This document shows positions 46,894 to 59,160 of a stretch of DNA of 64,000 nucleotides, piece by piece (within the stretch, counting starts at the first letter, position 1; every line of letters begins with the position of its first letter). Under the pieces are notes generated by a model. The model did not search any database, had not been told where the DNA came from, and saw only the letters and a program-made list of their open reading frames with translations. Origin of the DNA: Eutypella sp. D-1 (lineage: Eukaryota; Ascomycota; Sordariomycetes; Xylariales; Diatrypaceae); contig JAJTTP010000003.1 in NCBI GenBank assembly GCA_023313575.1, forward strand, positions 62,001-126,000. Reading direction: 5' to 3'. The translations under genes were made by a program, and so were the position numbers.

Positions 46894-47656
46894 CGGATGT
46901 GGACTTTCTTCACCCCATACATAGGCCCATCCAACCTCCTCCACCCACCCTGGCGGATCGAAGGCCGGAGGAAACTGGAGACGATCTATGATGGATCCCC
47001 GGCTTAGCTACTGCAGTGTTCTCCAATTTCAAGATTGGGTTGGTTGTCTGACTGTCTGGGCTGTCTGCTTCAGGTTGGTAAAGTTGACTGGCAAACTGGG
47101 CAACCGGGTAATTTATTACGAGTATCTGTGCTTCCTGTACCTACAGGTAGCGATGGTATGTGCTTGTAAGTACTTAGCTGTATGTTCATCGGGAAGTATG
47201 TATATGTGTATGTGTATCAGGTGTGCGTATGGTGTGTATGTGTCGTATGTGTCCATATGTATGTGTAAGTAAGTAGGTATGCATCTCTCTGTGCTGTGAT
47301 ATGTCGAGCATCACATCCTCTCCTCTCGTCTCCTCTCCTGTCCTCTTCTCTTCTCCTCTTGTCAGATGTCATGCCAGTCCGCCTATCCCAGGCCGTACCG
47401 ACAGACAGATAGACAGACATACAGCAGGACATACAGACCAGACCGACTTATCAGATGCACAGCTGCACCAGTAAACTCTCTTCGCTCTCTTAGTCTCACT
47501 GCAACTTACTGCAACTCTCCTCCCCGCCGGTTCACCTCCTCGTTTCGACTTCTCTCGTTTTGCCTCCTCATCCCCTCTTGTTCTCCCCTCCCGTCCTCCC
47601 GTGACATTCTCTCCACGTTTAGGGTCTTTCTCTGGCTGTCATTCGTTTGCACCATT

Positions 47657-47694
47657 TCATTCATTCGTTCATTCGTTCATTCATTCATTCATTC
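47657..47694 (+). repeat. TTCA/TTCG tetranucleotide repeat
   Basis: Imperfect run of ATTC and GTTC units in the pyrimidine-rich leader about 600 bp upstream of the 48296 start. Confidence 0.85.
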
Positions 47695-48295
47695 CTTCCC
47701 TTATCATTATCTTTTTTCTTTCCTACGAATTTAGTTTTCATACTCGGGATTTTTATATTTGGTGTTCAAATCTCAAGTCATCATCATCCCTTCCGAAGTA
47801 ACCTCATTCTTTAATTCTATATTTTTACTTACTCAGATACTTAATTACTCATCTACCTACCTATTTAGGTAACTTTCCTTGTCTTATACATCTTACACAT
47901 CCATAGCTCCTAACCCTCCCTGGGATCCTCTCAGCCGGGTACTCCTGGTAAGGTTTTATATAATTGTACAACTAACAATTCACCCCAAGCCGGTTCGAGT
48001 GTTATAAGTTGTATAAGGGACATACCGAAAGACCAAGGGATTAATTCAAACCACGAGAAAAATATATATCTCGTGAAGGAACTGTTTAACATGCAAAAGA
48101 GCTTGAGATAGGGGTGTGTCAACAGAAAAGCCACAAAAAAATACGGAGGCCCCTCTCTCCCCTCCCCTCCCCCCCCCCCCTGGTGAGATTGAAACTGGAA
48201 ACACTGGGACAAGCTGGGGAAACCGGGAAAAAGTCAGGAAAATCATTAGCAACCAAAAAAGGAAAAAAGGAAAGAAAAAAAGGTCGCATTAAGTC

Positions 48296-48426
48296 ATGGC
48301 AGCCATGCAGATGTACTTGACTACGCTATCACCTGCAGTATCTGAAGAACTGGCGATTCAGACTCCTTCCATTGCTCCTCCTAGCCCACCTCAAAGACTA
48401 CCACCACCACCTCCGCCACTGTCGTC

Positions 48427-48476
<50 letters not shown>

Positions 48477-51400
48477 TGCAACAACAGACTTCGGAGGTTA
48501 CGGGCGACGTCGAGAAATTCGATTTTAATTTGAACAGGGAACAACCCGAGCCTGAACCCGCCGCATCTACGCCTATCACTGTAATTGAAGCTGCACCTGC
48601 CCGTGCATCCACATTTGTATCTGCGTCTACATCTGCGTCTGCGGCTGCATCTGCATCTGCATTTGTATCCCCATCCCCATCCCCATCTCCATCTCCATCT
48701 CCATCTGCAACTTCAAAGGTTCCGGGCAACAAGAACTCCTCCCAGTTCCAGTCCCAGTCACAGTCCCACACAGATGATACTGGAAACAGAAGTCGGCACA
48801 CCAGCGACTCCACCCCCGACACCCGTAACGGCACTAACTTAAACACCAACACCATTACCAGTAGTACCCTTACCAGTACTACAACCACTACGGGCAGTAC
48901 GGGCAGTACGGTCACCACCACTTTACCACCACAACCACTACAACCACCACCACCTCCTCCTACCTCTTTCAATTACAATCCCGTATCTTCTTTTTGTACT
49001 ACTCCTTCTTATTCTGCACCTACCACCACCACCACTACCACCACCACTGCACATACCATCACCGCACCCACCACCACATCCACTTCTTCCTCCACTTCGG
49101 CGTCCATCCATAATACTCAATTACACTCCCATCGACAGACCAACAATTCGTCTAAATTGCCTACTTTTCGCTTTGCGGATCTAAAAAGGGAATCCCTGAC
49201 CCTACCATCATTATTACGAACAAATAACCAAAACAATACCCAAACGAGCCAAAACAACCAAAACAACGAAAGTAACGTACCAAAAAATCACCCGAGCCAC
49301 ACGCAAATTCCTCCGTCGCCTGTCTCACCCGATCCGGATCAACTCCAGTTTCCACAGCACCAACCACAACCACAGTCGCTCTCCGTCGACCAATCCGCAT
49401 CAATTGAACACAACAGTTTTGCACCTGCACCTGCACCTGCGCCGTCTCGGGCATCGACATTTCAGCCTTCTGCTACTGCTACTACGGCCACTACCAGGAC
49501 CAGTAACAGTACCAGTACCGTTGTCGCCTTACCCTCAGAGCGCACGACGACGACAACTTCATCCGGTTCTGCCAATGTAAAGCGCAGTGTTTCGCTCGAT
49601 TCTTCCATTTCTTCTGCCGCTGTCGCCGCCGTAGGAAGCAGGACTTCAGAATCGACGTCGAAATTGCGGACATCGCGGACATCGCAAACACCCTCAACTA
49701 AACCAGAACCCACTATCGTGGCTGCACGCCCTCATCACAGACGCGCGCTTGTCTCGCGCAGCTCGGACCATATTGGCGAGTCCACCGGGCATCCGCAGTC
49801 ATTAATCACCCAGGGCATATCCACACCCAGTGGCACTCAGAGCGCCCCAGCATCCGCCGACTTATCCAAAGAGTGGTCTCAGGGGCAGCGCGAACTTCTA
49901 TTACCAAAAGCCGTCCAGCAGACAAACGCGGATGACAGGAGAAGTTCAATAACCACGCGACGACCACCCGTATCCTACAAACCCCCAACAAACACCCACT
50001 CTTCAGGTGGAAGCACATCGATCCCACCTATTCGTTCATTTAGATCTTCATTATCTCGCCGGAGTCTGAACAATCTCGACATGAGCAGCCAATCCCCGCG
50101 CGCCTACGTTGTAGGCCGCGACCACTATGGAGATTCGAACCACCGCGACAGAACTCTACGGGCACTAGAGGGCCGACGAAACTCCGCGCAACACATAACG
50201 CCTCCTCATTCCGCTACCACCCAAGCCGATTTCGACGACAGTGGAGACGTGTTTCTCAAGATCGCGCGCGAAGATGCGTCGCGTCGCAACACCGAGCACG
50301 ATGCTGCGTATACTGATAGTCAGAACGCCATTGTAAGTAGGCCTCCGTCATTCTGTGGGTTTCACGACAGCGCGACGCGATCAGCGTGCGCCACGGATTC
50401 GTATCGCAATGTTTTAAAAGACCATGGCGCGTTAAGGGGAAGGACGGCGGGGCGTTTGTAGTTTCGCATTTCATTTCCCCGAGAACGTTTCCCACTCGAG
50501 CGTTTTGTTTGATAATTACTTGACCATTACGCTTTTCACAATCAGACATGTGTCTATCAGCAACCAACATTACTAGCCAATACTAATATTCGAACAGGCG
50601 CGAATCACACGTAATAGCCGACGACCTTTTTCTACAACTATCCCTTCGAACCAGCCATCCTCTCCTACTCAAGCAGTCAGGCGTCTCTCAGACCAGGAGA
50701 CTTCTAGGACTCGGGGCTTCAGTGATGACCAAGGCGGGAGAATCGCTCGTTCATTAACCCAGCGAAGCATGTCCAGGGAGCAGGCACCGGAAGAACTGAA
50801 TCGGAAAACCAGCGCCCAACTTCGGCCTTCCCCGCTTGCGCCGCGGTCGGTGGCGCCCCAGGACAGCCCCAAGGAACCGAGCAGTCCCCCTGTCGTGAAT
50901 TACAGCCGCCGGCGACAGCCCTCTGTGGATGGATCGGCCATGCAGTCACGAATGTCATCACTCAAGACACCTACCGTCGCTTATGGAAATGGTCGGATGT
51001 TCAATTCATCACCGCTGGCTCCCCGATCTGCAGAGACCCAGAAGCATGACTCCCACCATGCGGATCCAACCCACGGCCCGGAAGGTACCGACTCGACGAC
51101 GTCTACCGCCGCTCCTTCAACAGTCTGGGATGAACTAGATGACCTTAAATCCCGAATCCATCGCTTAGAGTTGACTGGAAAGCTGCCTCCGACTTCCGGC
51201 GCTGCCATCTCTCGAGCTTCGGAGGAGCGTCCGCCTACAGCGAACACCAACGCGACTACCATGTCTGCTTCGCCCAAGCGCGGCGCCAGGAGCGTTACCC
51301 ATCAAAACGCTAATCAGGACGGCGATCTGACGATCGTTGCTCACACCCAGAAAGAGAGCCATCCTATTCTGCACTCTGCGTTGGCTAAGTCTAAGCAATT

Positions 51401-52529
51401 TCTCAGCCCGGATGTCTATACTGCACTCGAGGCCGCGGCCAATGATGCTCTCAACCTCTCCTCAATGATGGGTACCGCCGGCCAGCCAGGACCTATCTCG
51501 AGTGCTACCAGCAGTGTAGGTGGCGGCCCGGTGGTTACCGACCGCCAGCTTAGGCGCAAGACAGATAGTATCTGCCGGAGTTTGACAGAACTTTGCTTGG
51601 CCCTCAGTGAGAAAGCGGCTCAAACAAATACCCAACAAGCCACGAGTCTTGCCCCCGCTCCGGACAAGACTCCATTGACAAGTCCTACTGTTACTAAATT
51701 CACTTTTACGGGATTCCCTGAAATGAAGTCGATCAATCAATCAGAACGCCCTCCGATAGCAGACCGTGGTCTTCGTTTAGTAACTAGCCCCAAGACTGTC
51801 TCAAGGCTGGAGCAGAGACGCAACAGCGCGTTATTATCAGCAAGCGCTCTTCCCAGCCCCCGTTTCGCCTCTAGCTTTACGCCTTCGGCCAGCGTCGTCG
51901 CCAGCCCTACCGAGGGACCCACCGCCGGTCGGAAATCATCTTTACTATTATCTCGCACCCGCCGGGCCCACACCGAAGAACCCGAAGAGGCACGCAAAGC
52001 ACCGATGCTACGAACAAGACGAGCCGGCACAGAAGAACCCGAAGAGTCGAACGAGCGCAAGCCATCGCTCCTTATTCGCGGTCGTAGAAGCACAATAGAC
52101 AGAGAGGATGAAGATGTTTCGCGCCTTCGCGCCTCCTCTCGTGCCGTCACCGAGGTGAATGGCACCCAAACCAGAAATCGCGAATATACGTCACAGGTAC
52201 CTCTGCCGCCATCAACAAACGAGCCCATGAGCCCTCTCGCCTCGTCGGCCCTTCCGAAGAGACGCATTCCTTCGGGAACTATGAGCAGTCGCCTAGCTCA
52301 ACCGTCAGGGTCCAGCGGAATAACTGCCAGGCGGCTACTGGAACGATCGACTCCCGATCGCGAAGGGTTTAGTGGAACGTCGGACAGGGGGAACGACGAG
52401 CGCGACCAGCGACGGCACTCACTTAGCCAGAATCCACCTGTGAGTCGGACCTCGAGCACCCGACGGTCGAACCGGCAAAGCATGATTGCGATCAGTTCGG
52501 CTGCAACCCAGTCCAACGGTTACCGATAA
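48296..52529 (+). CDS. Large disordered Ser/Thr/Pro-rich protein, function unknown
   Basis: 1322 residues from two exons (48296-50332 and 50598-52529) around a 265-bp intron with GTAAGT donor, TACTAAT branch and CAG acceptor; the phase is 0 and the join is DSQNAI/ARITRN. The first 300 residues are very low complexity: poly-Pro, 16 Gln at 45-60, Ala/Ser and Ser/Pro repeats, then poly-Thr. Conserved-looking islands are KLPTFRFADLKRESLTLPSL, DLSKEWSQGQRELLLPK, RPPVSYKPPTN, VWDELDDLKSRIHRLELTGK (a short coiled coil near 865) and HPILHSALAKSKQFLSP. LPPTSG at residue 875 probably explains the name 'LPXTG-motif cell wall anchor protein' that I recall for relatives; no signal peptide or membrane anchor is visible, so that name is misleading. 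The many RRxS sites suggest phosphorylation (inference). Confidence 0.8.
48428..48475 (+). repeat. Coding CAG/CAA repeat (16 Gln)
   Basis: CAA, then fourteen CAG codons, then CAA, encoding 16 Gln near the N-terminus of the disordered protein, followed by Leu and three more Gln. It is nearly pure and therefore likely to vary in length. Confidence 0.88.
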
Positions 52530-54273
52530 CGCCATTACGACCATCATGCGCTTATGACACGATTACACCATAGACCATCCTTCAAAAGCGCAACCTGATT
52601 GCATTATTCATTCTTCATTATTGCATTGTTTCCGGATACCGTCTATGTGGCAAACATACCGGCTCTGGAACATCCACCAAAACTCGATGCGCCTATAGAC
52701 GCACACTCATCATACACCTATACCTAGTATCAATCTTTGTAATTTTATTGGAGCGGCTATGGCCAGCAGAGGAACACAAGTCATCACGGAGTCAAGGAGT
52801 CAGGGTACCACGTTTCTGTTCAGTGTATTCATACTTCCTTACTCGCTTGTTCCAGGACAAGGGAGGAGCATTGTGTTGGGGGATTCATTGCCGGGGCCTG
52901 CTTTCGAGGCAGCAGTCGAAAAAAAAAGAGTATGGCGTTTTTATCGAGAGGCATGGGCCCGGAAATGGCGGCCCCTACGATGGTGATACCAATGCGTTGC
53001 TTGCTTGTTTTTTTGTATTATTGGAAGCGGGAGGGGGGGTGGACAAGGCGGCGGTCAAGTCGACATAGCTGGGGTGCTCGCAGCAAGTGCTTACCCTACT
53101 ATGTAGCTCTCTCGAACGACTTCCTACAGGTTATCATCCATGATCGCTTGACGGAATCTAAGGCGGACCGGGAAAGGGAAAGGGAAGCGGGAGGGGAAGC
53201 ACGGAGGACACACAATTGTAAATATAGGTGCAGGTGGCGTGTTTGGCCCGACATAAATGTTGTTGTATAAATATTGCATTTTACCGTGCGAAACAAAAGA
53301 AGCGTGTCCTAACTACGTAAATTATGCATGCCATACAGTGATCGCGAACAGGCATCGGCAAAACCGTTGAAGTTCGTAACCACCTGGCAGGTAAGGTATT
53401 ATGCTATCGGTATTAGTGAGTCAGGCCGGGAAGTCATTCTAAGCTCTGAAAGGGGGGAAGAATGAAAAAGGCAAAACCTGAGGTTTAAACCCCCCTACGG
53501 GACCCCACCACTGGTCCTCCGTACAAAGCTTACGTAACTCGACGCCAGCTGGCCGAACTTTAGGTACTTACTTATAAACTCAAAGAGACGGCAGCTCATT
53601 AAATTTCGGGCTTTTGTGAGCAGGGCAAGCAAAAAGAAGAAGAAAAAGGGCAACAGTAACAACAACAACAACAACAACAAATCTCCAAGGATACATACGT
53701 ACGAAACACCGTAGGTATAATAAGGAGAGAGAAGACGAAATACGTACAACCCTACCTTTTTTCTTACCTACCCGGATCGACCAAGTCGATATTTTTTTTC
53801 GCTTTCTCTCTCCGCGTAATTTGTACTCACTGTACCTGTCTACCTACCTACATCTACTTACCTACTACCAACCTTGGAACTACATATATCAATCAACCAA
53901 GGCATATATAGTAGGTATAGGTACCCTAGGACCCGCCCCCTTAGGGTCCTTGTATGGAGAATCCCCGAAAGTGGCCACCACAGCGAGCAGGACGAGGTCT
54001 ATAGGCAGCCTTCTCACCTCGTATACCACTACTACCACACCAAGTAGTGGCGCGAGGCGCGGCTTACTACTCTACCGCTCTACTCGGCGGCGCATCAGCC
54101 CTGGCCTCACGGGCGAAACTGGTAGTGGTGGTGGCGGGAGAGGGGGAACGCCGTCGCTAACGGTCTCGTATTCCCATTCCCATTCTCGTTCTCTTTCTTC
54201 TTCCGCTTCTGCGGCGGCGCCGCCCCAGCACACATCCGAATCTCGGATCGAGCCCGGTTCTTCTCACGGAGGG
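52530..54273. other. Intergenic with promoter region of TPT1
   Basis: 3' region of the gene at 48296 and promoter/leader of TPT1. An AAC microsatellite lies at 53658-53680 and TACCTA words at 53755-53900. The frame leading into TPT1 is open from 53821, but this part translates CT-rich leader sequence and is not used as the start here. Confidence 0.5.
53658..53680 (+). repeat. AAC microsatellite
   Basis: About eight copies of AAC upstream of TPT1, in a gene-free stretch. Confidence 0.88.
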
Positions 54274-55404
54274 ATGGCGGACACATATGACGACGATGCT
54301 GTAGAGCGCATGGAGGATCTCGCGCTCGGCGGACAGCGCGGCGGTAAGAGTGCCCGCGGCGGCGGTGGCGGCGGCGGCAGAGGTGGTGGTCGGCGCGGCG
54401 GTGGTAGGGGAGGAAAGGGGGACGACTACGTCCTTTCCAAGGCCCTCTCTACCCTCCTGAGACACCAGGCCCACGCCGCCGGCATCAAGCTCGACGACGA
54501 GGGGTTTGCGCCTTTGGATCGGGTGGTGAGTTTCGACCGTCCCCGGGTCGTCCCGTGTCGAAATGTTGCACATAAATAAATACTGACTGACCATCCCCCC
54601 CCCACCCGACTACAGCTCCAATGGCCGCGCATCAAAGCCCTGAACCCGACGGTGGAAGACATCAAGACGGCGGTAGCGGAGAGCCCGAAGCAGCGATTCG
54701 CGCTAAAGCCGCGGGCAGACCCGGGCAATACCGCGACGGCGGCGGCAGCGGTGTCGGCGGCGGAGCTGGCGGCCGCGACAGCCTCCCTCCCGCCCGAGAA
54801 GGCCGCGGACCCGGCCTCCTGGCTGATCCGCGCTAACCAGGGCCACAGCATCGCGCTGGCGTCCGAGGGCATCCACACGCAGCTCTCGCTCGAGGCGGGC
54901 AACATCCCCGACGTCGTCGTCCACGGGACCTACTTCGCTTTCTGGGACGCCATCGTGGCGGCGGGGGGCCTGCGCACCATGGGCCGCACCCACGTGCACT
55001 TCGGCACGGGTGTTCCGTCGACGGCGCAGGTGACAGGGGAGGAAGGGGCTAAGGAGGTCGTGAGCGGCATGCGCGGCGACGCCGAGCTGCTCGTCTTCGT
55101 GGACGTGGCGCGCTGTCTGCGCGAGGGCGTGTCGCTCACGTGGTGGATCAGCGCCAATGGCGTCGTCCTCACCGAGGGCGACGACCGCGGCGTCGTGCCC
55201 CTGAGCTGCTTCAGCGAGGTCCGCGGCCGCGCCCAGGGCGTCGGCGTCCTCTGGCGCGATGGCCAAAAGATCGCGGACCTCCCTGACGGCATCGTTAAGT
55301 GCGTCCCTTTCGGCAAGAGCGCTGGTAGTGGTGATGGCAGGAGAGATGGAGGTGGGAGAGGACGGGGTAGGGGGAGAGGGAGGGGAAGGGGGAGGGGACA
55401 GTGA
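54274..55404 (+). CDS. TPT1: tRNA 2'-phosphotransferase (Tpt1/KptA family)
   Basis: 346 residues from two exons (54274-54525, 54616-55404; intron 90 bp, phase 0, join LDRV/LQWP). Known role: NAD-dependent removal of the splice-junction 2'-phosphate left by fungal tRNA ligase, producing ADP-ribose cyclic phosphate. Seen: LSKALSTLLRHQA with Arg63-His64, the WLIRANQGHSI motif with Arg156, HGTY, the MGRTHVHF segment, Arg237 before the VFVDV strand, and NGVVLTEG; together they give the Arg-His-Arg-Arg active set. Unusual: an RGG-rich N-terminus (22-48), an Ala-rich insertion at about 117-150, and a GRGRGRG tail. The frame is open upstream to 53821; MADTYDDD at 54274 was chosen because the upstream text is CT-rich leader, but an N-terminally extended (perhaps mitochondrial) form cannot be excluded. 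Confidence 0.92.
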
Positions 55405-57974
55405 TGGAATCCTGTTTGCCTTGTGTCTGGTGAGCTCCCATGTCACATCCTACAGGGTAGCGAGATATATCTATCTCTATCCACATCAACAGCGACTCTC
55501 CCGTCGTTCTCGCTTTCGGGATTCTCTCCGTCGCATTCCTACGGGCCCCTGCATCGCCAGGCATGCATACATACATAGCTATACTACTCTGGGGGGCAAT
55601 ACGAGCTAGTTCAAACGAGCCAACGAACGACGTGCCTTTACGAATCACTATATATGTGCAGGCCCTATCGCGCCTTTTCCTCATTACCAATTCCTTATTA
55701 CCAAGAAAGACCCCTGAAACATCACGTCTAGGCAGCCGTATAAAGAAAGTATTCCATGGAACGGCATAGTTTCCGTCCGAGGTCTCCTTCCCCTCCCCCC
55801 CCCCCCCCCCTTCCCCTTTCCCCCCTTCTCCGGCTGCTGCGCCTCTACGACTCGCTTGATATACGTCTAGTCCATGCCACTCCGCGATCTGAAGGAGCTT
55901 TTGGGCAGCTCGGGGTTTGTAGGGATCTGAAATTAGGATGCACGGGTTTGGTTGTCGACTGTGTTGACCCTCCAAATCGAGACGGGCCGACCCTAGCTAA
56001 AAAGGGCCTGTATGCATACGTATCTCATCCCCTACGCTCAAGATTACGACGTAGGGTATGATTCATCATGAGTGATAAAGAACCATAAGGCAAAACGGGG
56101 CACCACAATAAGATGCGATCTGCGAAGTCCCCCTCCCCGGTCGTAGAGGACCGACCACGCTCGGGATGCAAGGAACCCCATCCGATCTACCTAAGCTCTG
56201 GCCATGGGATTTGCTATGATACATCATTGGATATATATCTCGCGGGACTCTGTCCGATATGCCACATCCGAATACACGGCGCCGTGGCCCACTTCTGGGG
56301 CCTCTGCCCAAATCAATATCTGTGAGGCAATTCTGAGGGTCCCAGTGATGAACGTCTCTCGGAGTGCATATGATGCATTTGGTAAGCCGCCCCATAGGCG
56401 GGAATACGTGGACCGACGAATAAAGGGGAGAGGGGTTCTGGCGGCAACGACGTAGGGGCTTCTATCTAGTTATAGTGCCGAATCTCCTGTCCCGACTACA
56501 GCGGCCGCTGGATACGCCCCCACCTATATGCGTAGATAATAAGTACGCGGTTAACGGCTAGCACGGAAGACTACATCCTAGCTATCCTACTGCCGGGGAC
56601 GGAGAATTCTAGCTCTAGCGACGGTAAACATGAGGGAAGGGCGGGCCTTGCGATTTCTCGGCCAGCGCGGGACTAAACCCGGTACAGTGGAGGAATACCT
56701 GCCAGTATTTTTCTCGCCAAGAAATAAAGAAGGAAAGAAGCAAATGAAGAAAAGGTTCAGAAACAGAAGGAACGGGAACGGAGTTCGGAGAATACGGGAA
56801 AGAAAAGAACGCACCGGGATGGAGCCGGACGACGCGTCCGGTACGTGCAGCCCTCGCATGGCAGTGGCGGAGCGCTCCCCTCAACCCCCCCCCCTGATCT
56901 GTTGTTCATTCTTCTGCCTACCAATATTGCCAATGTACATCCCCCACCCCGACATGCCAGCATACCCAGGCCCGTGTCGAAATATAGCATCGTGCTTAAT
57001 TTTACCTCCTCGTTCATTCGCTCCCCGCATGGTGTGGAGACCAGCCGAGTGTGCAATTTGGGAGGGGGACATGGACTCCTGTCGGCTGTGGAAGAACCAA
57101 TCTGCCAATGTCTGGTCCATCTAGTTAAGAGGCATTGCCGCTCACTGCATACACATATCCAGTGGCCTGCTACGTAATCTAGTGCTGAGACATAATGGGA
57201 TACGTAGCGGCATCAAATCACTCGTCCTCGCCAGCGAGGCGGTGGATATATGGGACCATCTGCTTATATATGGCGGATTCTTTAAACGATTCCGATGTTT
57301 CGGCGTTTAAGAAAGTAAGGGCTTTACGATGTCTCAGAGCATGAGCTGCGCCAGCTTGGGTACCCGGTCAGCAGCAAGCAAGCAGCCAGGCCAGGCAGCA
57401 ACATTAGAGAAGTACCTCGCAGAAAAACGTTGCTTTCTTCCGGGCGCACAGTCTTTCAGCCCTTTACGTAGGTGTGGATACCGGCTGAGGAACCGGGGGA
57501 TGAGATCTACACTACAAAACCGATACGCTACCATACCACCTCGCCTAGACCCTTAGGTAGCAATCCTACGTTTCCATGCATGTGGCTTGCAGAATCGCGT
57601 ATTCCCCGGGACAAGGGGCCGATGGTGCTTCACCGTCAGCTAGATTGGGGCGATGCTCATTGGACCGCTGGCCAACGTAAGCGTAAGCGCCGCAAGGCAC
57701 GCATGGTGGCCGTGGTCCGTTTAATCTTCTTTCGACCGCATCGCATCGCATCGGTGCGATGAGGCGTCGCCGTAGTCACAGCGACTTCCCAGTTGAGCGG
57801 AGAGTTGCTCGACAGCGACCAGCCACGTGCTATTTATGCTTACAAACATGCGTCCGGGGCTACATATATATATAAGATGCTGGCTCGCGGCGCCGATTTT
57901 GAGATAGAGGGGAGTATCAACCGCGACACTGAGATCGACTAGCAATATAAATTCGTGTCAAGACAATTATCAAG
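55405..57974. other. Intergenic, no gene supported
   Basis: TPT1 3' region and promoter of the peroxidase gene. A C-run of 16 lies at 55795-55810. Frames of 60-160 codons overlap on both strands without recognised similarity. Confidence 0.5.
57864..57875 (+). promoter_or_regulatory. Probable TATA box of the peroxidase gene
   Basis: TATATATATAAG lies about 100 bp upstream of the ATG at 57975, a suitable distance for a short leader. Secreted oxidative enzymes of fungi often have TATA promoters; transcription start not shown. Confidence 0.5.
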
Positions 57975-59160
57975 ATGAAGCTCTCATTGGTTCTCACCCT
58001 GGCCGCTCTCGAAACGGCTCTTGCCAAGCCGGCTTGTCCCTTTTCTCAGTGGACGCCTCCAGGAGAAGGTGACGGTAGGAAGCACATCTACTTTCTACCA
58101 ACCGGGTAATGAATGCTGAATATACAGTAGTGCGCGGTCCTTGTCCCATGCTCAACAGTCTGGCCAACCAGTGAGTCCTCCAAAAAGCCCAGCTTGCGAA
58201 TTCTTTCAGCCAGTGAAGTCCGCCAAGCAGATAGCGTCCTCGGAGAGTTTTATTTACGAAGATACACTTTGCTGACCTTAGGTTTTTTTTACGCAGCGGT
58301 TTTCTCCCACACAACGGCAAGGACTTCACAGAGCAGCAGACCGTAGACGGCCTCGTGAACGCCCTGAACATCCGCGCAGACCTCGCGAGGGATCTGCACC
58401 AGATTGCGGCGCAAGTCACCAGGAACCCCAATGCCACGGAGTTCTCGCTCAGCGATCTCAGCAAGCACAACCTTCTGGAGCATGACGCGAGCTTGAGGTT
58501 AGTCGGGATAGTGCTTTCGTCCCTGTCCTTCTACATCTAAGCGTTGGACATACTCAGCTGATGTTTCTCCTCTTGTACCCGATGAACAGTCGCCAGGACT
58601 TCTACTTCGGAGACCCGCAACCCTTCAACAAGGAGGTCTTCGACGAGACGAGGTCGTACTGGACGGCGCCGACAGTCGATGTCCAGATGGCGGCGAACGC
58701 CATGATGGCGCGGCAGGCCACCTCGAACGCCACGAACCCGGACTTCGAGCTCAGCGAGCTGGGAGACAGATTCGCCACTGGCGAGTCTGCCGCCTACATC
58801 ATAGTGCTTGGTGATAAGGTCGGCGGTACCGTGCAGCGGAGCGTTGTCGAGTACTTATTTGGTGAGAGCTCCCCATCCCTACCCCCATGACCATCCACAC
58901 AAGACTTTCCGAGTATAATGCCTAATGGGCTTCCCTGAACCATCGCCCTTGCTAACCGCCACTCTCGCGCAGAGAACGAACGCCTTCCCACTGAGCTTGG
59001 TTGGAGCCGGCCGGAAGCCACGATCACGGGGGAAGACCTCGGCGGCATGATTGACCGTGTCCTCGCGGCCGCAGGCCGCAACAGTAGTTTATCATCCGGC
59101 GTCGCTGCCAGGGCGCTGAGGTCGGGCGTCTTCCACGTCCCCCGCCACGTCACTGCTTAG
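57975..59160 (+). CDS. Secreted heme-thiolate peroxidase (chloroperoxidase / peroxygenase family)
   Basis: 266 residues from five exons (57975-58074, 58131-58170, 58297-58497, 58590-58861, 58973-59160). A signal peptide (MKLSLVLTLAALETALA, cleavage after 17) indicates secretion. Seen: RGPCPMLNSLANHGFLPHNG with the axial heme ligand Cys38; EHDASLSRQD (Glu108, His109, Asp110), which matches the metal-binding and distal residues of Caldariomyces chloroperoxidase; and FENERLPTELGW near the C-terminus, where the family's acid-base Glu is expected. N-glycosylation sequons occur at NAT and NSS. Length fits the short class. Substrate (halide, alkane or aromatic) cannot be told from sequence. At the first intron an alternative CAG acceptor 5 bp upstream is out of frame with itself only after one extra Val (nearby CAG gives DVVR, TAG gives DVR); TAG was chosen to match the family. 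Confidence 0.87.

Larger units (their letters stand above)
38201..48295. other. Ten-kilobase region without a supported gene
   Basis: Composition is normal. It contains many microsatellites (for example GACA at 44714, GTGGGC at 45065, TCAG at 45493, T-run at 46875, ATTC/GTTC at 47657), TACCTA-type words and pyrimidine-rich leaders before 48296. Two short stretches read like former coding sequence (40900-41330 and 43270-43430, minus strand). I saw no tRNA, rRNA or full gene; long non-coding RNA or lineage-specific genes with many introns cannot be excluded. Confidence 0.45.

Noticed and set aside
48391..48972. 193-codon minus-strand frame rich in Gly, Val and Asp, Cys run
   Set aside because: It is the antisense shadow of the repeats in the real plus-strand gene.
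53821..54273. N-terminal extension of TPT1 starting MYSLYLST
   Set aside because: The frame is open, but its first part translates TACCTA-type and CT-rich leader sequence; kept only as an alternative.
54703..55446. 247-codon minus-strand frame opposite TPT1
   Set aside because: Antisense shadow of the GC-rich second exon of TPT1, which carries the conserved catalytic motifs.
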